From the NCBI GenBank assembly GCA_030691295.1, contig JAUYEQ010000661.1, forward strand, positions 1 to 16,665: a stretch of 16,665 nucleotides of DNA, in the 5' to 3' direction. The notes beneath the pieces are model-generated. The model saw only the letters and a program-made list of their open reading frames with translations, had not been told where the DNA came from and made no database searches. Made by a program: the position numbers and the translations under genes. The stretch's first letter is position 1; each line of letters starts with the position of its first letter. This document shows positions 6,525 to 12,369 of the stretch, one piece after another. The DNA comes from Bacteroidota bacterium (GTDB lineage: Bacteria > Bacteroidota > Bacteroidia > Bacteroidales > Prolixibacteraceae).

Positions 6525-7667
6525 ATGTATATTCGCAAGCAAATATTTCAGGGAAGTGACAATGAAAGCCTTTTTTTATGGGGCGCACGACAAACAGGAA
6601 AAAGCACCTTGTTAAAGGAATTATTTCCGGATGCATTGTGGTTTGATCTTCTGTTGACCGATGTATTTGAACGTCTGCAACGCAATCCGGCTCAACTACG
6701 AGAAATTATTCTGGCTGATTCACAAAAAGGGCCGGTGATCATCGATGAAATTCAACGAATTCCTGAATTGCTGAATGAAATTCATTGGCTGATTGAGAAT
6801 AACCGGACAAGGTTCATTTTAAGCGGTTCAAGTCCGCGAAAAATTTTAAGATCGGGATCGAATCTTTTGGGTGGAAGGGCGCTTCGTTACGAACTTTTTC
6901 CGCTGATCAGTCAGGAAATTCCAGATTTTGATCTGCTTCGGGCAATCAATAATGGTTTGTTGCCCCGCCATTATTTATCAGAAAATCCTCAAAAAATGAT
7001 GTCTTCCTATATAGGCAGTTATTTGAAAGATGAGATTATGGCCGAAGCAAAAATCAGGAATATTAATTCATTTTCAAGGTTTTTAGATGCCGCGGCATTC
7101 TCGAATGGCGAAATTGTGAATTACACCAACATTTCATCTGATTGTGGGGTAAGCGCAAATACTGTAAAAGAATACTTTCAGATTCTGGAAGATACTTTGA
7201 CCGGGCGGTTTCTTCCTACCTTTCAAAAGAAGCCAAAGCGTAGGGTTATACTGGCTCCTAAGTTTTATTTTTTTGATATCGGGATAGCTAATTACCTGCT
7301 AAAACGTGGCAAAATTATGCAAGGCAGCGAAGCTTTCGGAAAAGCATTTGAGCATTTTATATATCAGGAAATTTATGCGCATAGTTCATATTCCGACCTG
7401 AATTATCCGATTAGTTACTGGCGCACGGCTTCACAACTTGAAATTGACTTTGTTCTAGGCGATCATGAAGTGGCGATAGAAGTAAAAGCAACAGAGAACG
7501 CGAATTCCCGCCATTTAAGCGGATTGCGCCACTTTGCCGAGGAATATTCTGTAAAAAAATCGATCCTGATTTCGAACGACCCTTTCCCAAGACTCATTGA
7601 TAATATTCAAATCTTACCCTGGAATGTTTTTCTTCAGAAACTTTGGGCAGGCGAACTAATTAGCTGA
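6525..7667 (+). CDS. AAA ATPase with C-terminal DUF4143 domain
   Basis: A 380-residue protein of the common AAA_14-DUF4143 family. The P-loop GARQTGKST is at 20-28 (Walker A Lys26). VIIDEIQRIP at 71-80 holds Walker B Asp74-Glu75, FILSGSSPR at 98-106 is the sensor-1 strand, and GGRALRYELFPL at 116-127 is a conserved family segment. Residues about 195-225 look like a winged helix. The C-terminus has a PD-(D/E)xK nuclease-like core with EIDFVLG (Asp308) and VAIEVKA (Glu319, Lys321). Full-length members are about 380-400 aa, so it appears intact. The family is numerous and spread by transfer in Bacteroidota; its function is not established. It stands alone between unrelated genes and runs convergent with the transporter gene. 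Confidence 0.88.
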   Translation: MYIRKQIFQGSDNESLFLWGARQTGKSTLLKELFPDALWFDLLLTDVFERLQRNPAQLREIILADSQKGPVIIDEIQRIPELLNEIHWLIENNRTRFILSGSSPRKILRSGSNLLGGRALRYELFPLISQEIPDFDLLRAINNGLLPRHYLSENPQKMMSSYIGSYLKDEIMAEAKIRNINSFSRFLDAAAFSNGEIVNYTNISSDCGVSANTVKEYFQILEDTLTGRFLPTFQKKPKRRVILAPKFYFFDIGIANYLLKRGKIMQGSEAFGKAFEHFIYQEIYAHSSYSDLNYPISYWRTASQLEIDFVLGDHEVAIEVKATENANSRHLSGLRHFAEEYSVKKSILISNDPFPRLIDNIQILPWNVFLQKLWAGELIS

Positions 7668-7771
7668 AATATGAGTTTTCAGAATTTGAACAACTTAAAA
7701 ATAGATCGCGGATTTTCGCTGATATACGACATTATATTCTCCCAATTACTTAAGTCATGTACTTCAATCCT

Positions 7772-8686
7772 TTATTTTTTCCTTCCCCGAATTATCCCGG
7801 CTTGTGACAATGTCATCACCAAAACTCCGGCAATGGTAATTGCACCGCCCCAAAGTTGAATGGGGAGTGGAAGATTTCCGAAGAAGAAATAAGCGATAAT
7901 CAGCACAAAAATTCCTTTCACGCTTTGTATGATTGACGACCTTGAAGCTGTTATATACCGGTAAGAATAATAGAATGACAACAGTCCGATGAATGAACCA
8001 AAAAATGCGCCCAAGGCTATATTTCTGAAGGCTGTGACCGGAATAACCACTGATTGTCCGCTTTGCAAAAAATAGATGAGAAAGAAAAGGAATATCCAGC
8101 CATTTGAGTTCAGATTAAAAACTTCGGGACTGGCTTTTTGTATATTCTTTTTTATAATTACTGAAACGGTGGCTGCAAAGAGAGTATTGATCACTACAAA
8201 TCCGGTTCCGGGAATTAATATTTTGCGCCAATCGAGATCGCCGGTGTAACTGATTATAAATGCACCGGCAATGGCCATCAAAGCTCCAAGAGCCTCTGTC
8301 CAGGTAAAACGTTCCTTCAGAAAAGTAATTCCAAGGATACTCATGAAAACCGGGAACAGATTGCCCAGAAATGAAGTAACTGCAGGATCGGCAATTGCAT
8401 GTATTGACATAAAAAATGTGACATTGGAGAGAATATCAATTGCACCGAGCAAAATGAGCAATCCCCATACTTTTCGGGGAATTGCAGGCAGTTGTTTTAT
8501 TTTTCCTGAAACCAGAATAAATACCAGGTTGATCAGGAATCCCATTCCGAAATAATAGAAACCGAACTGCGCCAGTTCAACCTGATTTAACCCGGCTTTA
8601 CTAAAAACATAAAGGCTCGAAAAGGCAATGGTACCAACCAGTGCATAAACATATCCTTTCCACTCTTCCGATTTAATTACTGCCAT
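7772..8686 (-). CDS. DMT-superfamily transporter with two EamA domains
   Basis: A 304-residue membrane protein with about ten predicted helices in two EamA repeats. The first ends with the characteristic PVFMSILGITFLKERFTW followed by a Gly/Ala-rich helix (112-146). The second ends with the matching SIIQSVKGIFVLIIAYFFFG and a Gly-rich final helix (251-291). Members export or import small metabolites such as amino acids, nucleotide sugars or drugs across the inner membrane; specificity cannot be read here. The C-terminus ends in basic residues (GRKK), consistent with a cytoplasmic tail. A terminator-like hairpin lies about 10 nt before the start codon, so expression may depend on readthrough or on structure of its leader. 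Length is normal for the family. Confidence 0.88.
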   Translation of the reverse strand: MAVIKSEEWKGYVYALVGTIAFSSLYVFSKAGLNQVELAQFGFYYFGMGFLINLVFILVSGKIKQLPAIPRKVWGLLILLGAIDILSNVTFFMSIHAIADPAVTSFLGNLFPVFMSILGITFLKERFTWTEALGALMAIAGAFIISYTGDLDWRKILIPGTGFVVINTLFAATVSVIIKKNIQKASPEVFNLNSNGWIFLFFLIYFLQSGQSVVIPVTAFRNIALGAFFGSFIGLLSFYYSYRYITASRSSIIQSVKGIFVLIIAYFFFGNLPLPIQLWGGAITIAGVLVMTLSQAGIIRGRKK

Positions 8687-8695
8687 AAATTCTAT

Positions 8696-8728
8696 AAAAA
8701 AAGCGAAACCTCAATGGAGATTTCGCTT
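8696..8728 (-). terminator. Intrinsic-terminator-like hairpin before the transporter gene
   Basis: AAGCGAAA at 8701-8708 pairs perfectly with TTTCGCTT at 8721-8728. After one mismatch, CTC and GAG add three inner pairs around a short loop. Read on the - strand the stem is followed by a run of about seven T (two from the stem, five at 8696-8700). This fits factor-independent termination of the LuxR genes ending at 8825. Its 3' end lies only about 10 nt from the transporter start codon at 8686. Confidence 0.75.
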
Positions 8729-8824
8729 CGGCAAGATATGTTATTTTTTGAATTATGACTATACGTATTTTTTATTTTGGTGTTGAACTCAAAATTTCTT
8801 TAGAGAATAATTTTGGGATTCAAA

Positions 8825-9601
8825 TTATATAATGCCTTCACGAATGCAACGGGCAATTAGTTCGGGTGAACTTTTACAACCCGCTTTTTTAAGGATATTT
8901 TTTTTGTGGGTGTTAATTGTATTGGGAGAAATACCCAGTAAATCAGCAATTTCTGTATAGCTATTCCCTTTTGCTATTTTTATTAGTATCTCAATTTCAC
9001 GCTTGGTAAACTGTTCTTTAAATTTATTCTCCACAAATTTATAGGGCACAGTTGTTTCAATTGCAAAATATGATTGCCTGTTATTGCCGATAAATGAGAT
9101 TTTATGATCGAAGGGAATATTTAAATAGGAAATATCGGTATGTACACATAACGTTTGTTGTATTTTTCCTTCATGTGAGATGTTTATGGTTCTTGACTGG
9201 TGTAGAATTGTTTTATAATGCCCGTCGGAATGCCTCAACCGCATTAAATAGGAAACTTTGTATAACGGCATTTCTTCTCTTGTTAGTTTATTGAGAAAAA
9301 AATTAAAAACCACTGCTTCCTTTTCGTGCAACTTATCAATATTCACAGGATCTAAAAGAGAGAGGAAATACTCTAATGTATAAGTATCTGGTTCAACTCC
9401 TAAAACGTCTTTTACACTATCGCTTACAAAATCAAATCGGTATGTTTCAAGATTAAATATGAAATAGTAAACCTGACCAGCCGAAAAAAGCGATGCTATT
9501 TGTTCAACGATTTCGATTAGCTGTTCTTTTGTATTCGGGTAGAGAATTTTATTCTCCTTCTCCCAAACATTCATTACTTTTTCAATTCCGGTTTCTTTCA
9601 T
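8825..9601 (-). CDS. PAS-LuxR family transcriptional regulator (paralogue A)
   Basis: A 258-residue soluble regulator. Residues about 44-155 look like a PAS sensor fold (VYYFIFNLETYRFDFVSDSV, then VLGVEP, and the later strands YKTILHQ and VHTDISYLN). Residues about 196-258 form a LuxR/GerE helix-turn-helix: FTKREIEILIKIAKG, then EIADLLGISPNTINTHKKNI with the recognition helix, then LIARCIREGII. There is no response-regulator receiver domain and no membrane segment, so any signal is likely cytoplasmic. The gene immediately upstream encodes a paralogue of identical length, with about half the residues identical by eye and nearly identical C-termini. The two genes are 28 bp apart and should be co-transcribed; a terminator follows at 8696-8728. 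The ligand and target genes are unknown. Confidence 0.87.
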   Translation of the reverse strand: MKETGIEKVMNVWEKENKILYPNTKEQLIEIVEQIASLFSAGQVYYFIFNLETYRFDFVSDSVKDVLGVEPDTYTLEYFLSLLDPVNIDKLHEKEAVVFNFFLNKLTREEMPLYKVSYLMRLRHSDGHYKTILHQSRTINISHEGKIQQTLCVHTDISYLNIPFDHKISFIGNNRQSYFAIETTVPYKFVENKFKEQFTKREIEILIKIAKGNSYTEIADLLGISPNTINTHKKNILKKAGCKSSPELIARCIREGII

Positions 9602-9629
9602 GGGGTGAAAATTAAATCAGAAATCCAAA

Positions 9630-10406
9630 TTAGATAATGCCTTCACGAATACACCTGGCAATCAGTTCTGAAGTATTTTTACAGTGAGATTTCCGGAGTA
9701 TATTTTTTTTATGGGTATTTACCGTATGGGGGGATAAGAAAAGTAAATCGGCAATTTCATTTAAGCTTTTTCCTTCTGCAACTTTCTTAATAATCTCCTT
9801 TTCCCGAACTGATAGTATATTCTTTAAGCTGTTTTTTATTAGCTCAAGTGATGTGTCAGGTATAATAGAAAAATAGGATGGTCTTTTGCTACTGATAAAA
9901 GAAATCTTATGGTCGAATGGAGGGTTTAAATAAGAGATATCAGTGTGTACAACAATCACTTGAAGTATTTTCCCTGCATCAGAAACATTGATAGCTTTTT
10001 CCTGATGAAGTATCGTTTTATATTTACCCTTTGAATGTTGCAAGCGTATTAAATAAGCCACTTTGTACAATGAAATTTCATCTTGCGGAATTGTTTTAAA
10101 AAGGAAGTTTTGAGCGGCCTGTTCTTTTAAATTGATCATATCCAAATCCTCAGGATACATTACTTCAATAAGTTTTGGTATTGAAAACTCACTGGGTTTA
10201 ATTCCCAAGACCTCTTGAATCCCCTCATGTACAAAATCCATTTGCGAATTATCGAAATTGAGGATGTAATAATAAAATGATCCCCCAGCAAAAAGCAAGG
10301 CAATTTGGTCAATCACCTCCAAGGAAAGTTGTTTATTGATGGGCAACAGTAGCTTTTCTTCAGTTTCCCATTCGTTTAAAACCTTTGCGATGCTTGATTC
10401 TTTCAT
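9630..10406 (-). CDS. PAS-LuxR family transcriptional regulator (paralogue B)
   Basis: A 258-residue paralogue of the protein encoded downstream, with the same architecture: a PAS-like region at about 44-160 (FYYYILNFDNSQMDFV, VLGIKP, YKTILHQ, VHTDISYLN) and a LuxR/GerE HTH at 197-258 (SVREKEIIKKVAEGKS, EIADLLFLSPHTVNTHKKNI). The motif PFDHKISFI, in the linker between the domains, is identical in both. The PAS part has diverged more than the linker and DNA-binding part, which suggests different signals acting on similar or overlapping sites. This is the first gene of the - strand pair; its start codon faces the palindromes at 10450-10493, about 45 bp away, a good place for autoregulation. Tandem duplication is the simplest origin. 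Confidence 0.87.
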   Translation of the reverse strand: MKESSIAKVLNEWETEEKLLLPINKQLSLEVIDQIALLFAGGSFYYYILNFDNSQMDFVHEGIQEVLGIKPSEFSIPKLIEVMYPEDLDMINLKEQAAQNFLFKTIPQDEISLYKVAYLIRLQHSKGKYKTILHQEKAINVSDAGKILQVIVVHTDISYLNPPFDHKISFISSKRPSYFSIIPDTSLELIKNSLKNILSVREKEIIKKVAEGKSLNEIADLLFLSPHTVNTHKKNILRKSHCKNTSELIARCIREGII

Positions 10407-10449
10407 TCAATTGAGAACTAGTTAAATAAGTGACCTATTGCAACATAAC

Positions 10450-10469
10450 AACCGTTATTAAGAATGGTT
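10450..10469. promoter_or_regulatory. 20-bp imperfect palindrome, candidate operator
   Basis: AACCGTTATTAAGAATGGTT pairs with its own reverse complement at nine of ten arm positions if one G-T pair is allowed. It lies in the 155-bp spacer between the divergent LuxR-type genes at 10406 and 10562. LuxR-type HTH proteins bind dimeric palindromes of about 18-22 bp, so size and position fit an operator. Binding is an inference. Confidence 0.45.
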
Positions 10470-10471
10470 CA

Positions 10472-10493
10472 AAATACCTAGAATTGGGTATTT
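10472..10493. promoter_or_regulatory. 22-bp near-perfect palindrome, candidate LuxR-type operator
   Basis: AAATACC at 10472-10478 is matched by GGTATTT at 10487-10493. The eight central bases (TAGAATTG) continue the symmetry through T-G, A-T and G-T pairs. It starts 2 bp after the preceding palindrome and lies about 70-90 bp from each divergent start codon. The 7-bp perfect arms make it the strongest operator candidate in the window. No T-run follows on either side, so it is not a terminator. Confidence 0.55.
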
Positions 10494-10561
10494 ACTGAAG
10501 GGATTTTCCGCCTTAACTTTAATAAAGATTTTTACATCTGTTATTCCTTTATAGTTTAATT

Positions 10562-10768
10562 GTGAAAAAAGCAATCGTGATAAGCAAAGCGGAATTAAAA
10601 GTTTTGGACCTGGTGGCAAAAGGGTTTACCAGCGAACTGATTGGGCAAAAACTGGAAATTACAAAGAGCACCGTGCAAACACACCGCCGGAATATGCTGC
10701 GAAAAACAGGTTTTAACAATACACAGCAATTGGTAGGCTGGGCAGTGAAGGAGAGGTTGGTAAAGTGA
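10562..10768 (+). CDS. Stand-alone LuxR/GerE DNA-binding domain protein
   Basis: A 68-residue protein that consists of little more than a LuxR/GerE helix-turn-helix: ISKAELKVLDLVAKGFTSEL, then IGQKLEITKSTVQTHRRNML with the recognition helix, then a final helix ending VKERLVK. It lacks both the PAS part of its divergent neighbours and a receiver domain. The start is a GTG at 10562; reading further upstream in frame meets a TAA at 10523-10525 with no better start. It could act as a small constitutive DNA-binding protein, as a competitor for the LuxR sites in the adjacent spacer, or be a remnant of a longer regulator. The secreted repeat-protein gene starts 40 bp downstream on the same strand, so co-transcription is plausible. 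Confidence 0.8.
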   Translation: MKKAIVISKAELKVLDLVAKGFTSELIGQKLEITKSTVQTHRRNMLRKTGFNNTQQLVGWAVKERLVK

Positions 10769-10808
10769 ATTGAGAAGTTGGTTATTAACGATTTAAAACT
10801 ATAGAATT

Positions 10809-12275
10809 ATGAAAGCAAAATTTACATTTTTAGTCATGTTGTTCTTTTTAACAACAAGTATTTATGCTCTGGAGCCAGTGCATAATAAAAGGAGAAAGCT
10901 TGCAGGTGGCTTTTTAAAAAGCAAGCTTGAAAGAACTGAAAAGAGCACAGATAACGGCACATTTCAACGAAAAATGGAGTTTCAAAAACAGGCAAATTCG
11001 ATAAAATCGGCACAAGCGATTAAACAACGATTGGACAGCTATACGTATGAGGAGTTGGAAGAAGATGGGTATGAAAAAGGAAAAAGCGAGTTTATTTATG
11101 ATGCAAATGGAATGCTGACACATGAACGTGAATATTATTGGGATGAAGCAGCAGCAAAGATGGTATTTGTTTCTGAATCTGAAACCACTTACGATGTCGA
11201 AAAAAAACGGATTCAATATATTAACACATATTTGGATGAAACTACTAATCAATTTGTGATTGAGTATCGGACTACTTACAGCTATGATAATAATGGGAAT
11301 ATAAAACAAACAATTAGTTATTATTGGGATACAACCAACAATCATGCAGCCCAAGATAAAACTGATTATACATACGATTCCAGTAAAAACCTGATTCAGA
11401 TAATTATGTCATATTTTGATGAATCTACCAACCAGTTTGTTTTCTGGTATAAAGACGATTACATATATAATGGCAGTGGCAAGGAGACGCAACACATTAA
11501 TTATATCTGGGACAACTATTTTTCCAAACAGTGGGAACCTAGCACAAAATATGAATCTACCTATGACTCACAGGGTAACTTAGTAGTATCATTGGAATCA
11601 TCTGCAAGTAATTTCAACAACACCTGGATATGGACTCCTGATAATAAGTATGAATATACCTACGACCCGAAAGGGCTTTTAACACAAATTCTTGAATATG
11701 AAATGGATAGCAATAACCAATGGAAACTTGATAATAAAGACATCTATATTTACGATGATAGTGGAAACAATACACAGAGTTTATATTACTATAACTGGGA
11801 CTTACAAACCAGCCAGTGGGACGATGTTTATAAATCAGAGTATACTTACGACAACAGGTATACATTTAATGATCTTATTTTGCCTTGGGGTGATGATGAG
11901 GATTCGAATAATTATTTCGGTCACATGATCACAGAAATTAGCGAATATGGATGGAATATATCTACAAAAGAATGGATATTGGAGTATGAAATGGCGTTTG
12001 CATATTCACCAGTAAATGTCACTGCAATAAACCAACTGGATGCAGAATTATCCAAAGTTTATCCAAATCCTTTCTCCGAATCCGTATCCTTTAGTATTCC
12101 AGGTTCCTATTCCGAAATTTCTTTTGAATTATTCGATCTGCAAGGTCGCAAGCTTTTTGCAAAAGCAATTGGCAACAATGAAAAAGTAAATATGGAAGGA
12201 TTCCAAAGCGGAATGTATTTGTTCAAACTGAATGTGGATGGTAAGGTGCAGAATGGGAAACTGGTAAAAGAATAA
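10809..12275 (+). CDS. Secreted Tyr-Asp repeat protein with T9SS sorting domain
   Basis: A 488-residue secreted protein. Residues 1-20 form a Sec signal peptide ending SIYA. Residues 21-80 are basic and helical. From about 95 to 400 there are nine or so imperfect repeats of 30-33 residues centred on a Tyr-Asp pair (97, 128, 159, 189, 220 as Tyr-Asn, 252, 285, 315, 347), each followed by a turn such as NNGN or DSGN, a strand, and a Tyr-x-Trp-Asp or similar motif. This recalls YD/RHS beta-repeats but with a longer period. Residues 416-488 are a type A T9SS C-terminal domain (KVYPNPFSESVSFSI, FDLQGRKLF, GMYLFKL, GKLVKE), which directs export across the outer membrane and surface attachment or release. 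There are no catalytic motifs; a role in adhesion or binding is inferred only from the architecture. Confidence 0.85.
   Translation: MKAKFTFLVMLFFLTTSIYALEPVHNKRRKLAGGFLKSKLERTEKSTDNGTFQRKMEFQKQANSIKSAQAIKQRLDSYTYEELEEDGYEKGKSEFIYDANGMLTHEREYYWDEAAAKMVFVSESETTYDVEKKRIQYINTYLDETTNQFVIEYRTTYSYDNNGNIKQTISYYWDTTNNHAAQDKTDYTYDSSKNLIQIIMSYFDESTNQFVFWYKDDYIYNGSGKETQHINYIWDNYFSKQWEPSTKYESTYDSQGNLVVSLESSASNFNNTWIWTPDNKYEYTYDPKGLLTQILEYEMDSNNQWKLDNKDIYIYDDSGNNTQSLYYYNWDLQTSQWDDVYKSEYTYDNRYTFNDLILPWGDDEDSNNYFGHMITEISEYGWNISTKEWILEYEMAFAYSPVNVTAINQLDAELSKVYPNPFSESVSFSIPGSYSEISFELFDLQGRKLFAKAIGNNEKVNMEGFQSGMYLFKLNVDGKVQNGKLVKE
10896..10928 (+). repeat. Nested inverted repeats inside the repeat-protein gene
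   Basis: AAGCTTGC at 10896-10903 is the exact complement of GCAAGCTT at 10921-10928. Overlapping the right arm is a perfect 14-bp palindrome, GCTTTTTAAAAAGC, at 10909-10922. The two hairpins would be mutually exclusive in the mRNA. They lie about 90-120 nt after the start codon, in the codons for residues 30-40. This may be chance coding of a lysine-rich stretch or an mRNA-level control element. Confidence 0.5.
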
Positions 12276-12276
12276 A

Positions 12277-12311
12277 ACCATTCTATTGCTTTTCACCATT
12301 CTACAAATGGT
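12277..12311. repeat. Short direct and inverted repeats downstream of the repeat-protein gene
   Basis: ACCATTCTA occurs at 12277-12285 and 12295-12303, 18 bp apart. The second copy also forms a hairpin, since ACCATT at 12295-12300 pairs with AATGGT at 12306-12311. There is no T-run after the stem, so it is at best a weak terminator. The complementary octamer AGAATGGT also occurs in the palindrome at 10450-10469, which hints at a shared site, though eight bases can match by chance. Confidence 0.4.
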
Positions 12312-12315
12312 ATTA

Positions 12316-12347
12316 TTGAACTCCTTGTGAATTCAAATCTATTATTG
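12316..12347 (+). promoter_or_regulatory. Putative promoter of the lipoprotein gene
   Basis: TTG at 12316-12318 and TATTATTG at 12340-12347 are 21 bp apart; the second element matches TAnnTTTG at all but one defined position. Transcription would start roughly 15 nt before the ATG at 12370. The same 11-mer, TATTATTGAAC, also occurs at 12311-12321, so the two promoter halves lie in a direct repeat. Confidence 0.4.
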
Positions 12348-12369
12348 AACATCATCAAATCAATACGTT

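Noticed and set aside
7671..7859. 62-codon + strand open frame after the AAA ATPase gene
   Set aside because: It starts 4 bp after the ATPase stop, but its second half is the antisense of the transporter 3' end and it has no recognisable features.
10407..10561. Small RNA or riboswitch in the spacer between the LuxR-type genes
   Set aside because: The symmetric sites are better explained as protein-binding palindromes; no terminator or known riboswitch core is visible.
10914..11354. 146-codon - strand frame inside the Tyr-Asp repeat gene, rich in Ile, Cys and Phe
   Set aside because: Its hydrophobic look comes from reading the antisense of an Asn/Lys/Asp-rich repeat; no independent start context or homology is seen.
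11041..12010. Repeats in the Tyr-Asp protein gene considered as a CRISPR array or DNA-level tandem repeat
   Set aside because: The periodicity is at protein level (30-33 residues) with diverged DNA; there are no identical direct repeats with unique spacers.
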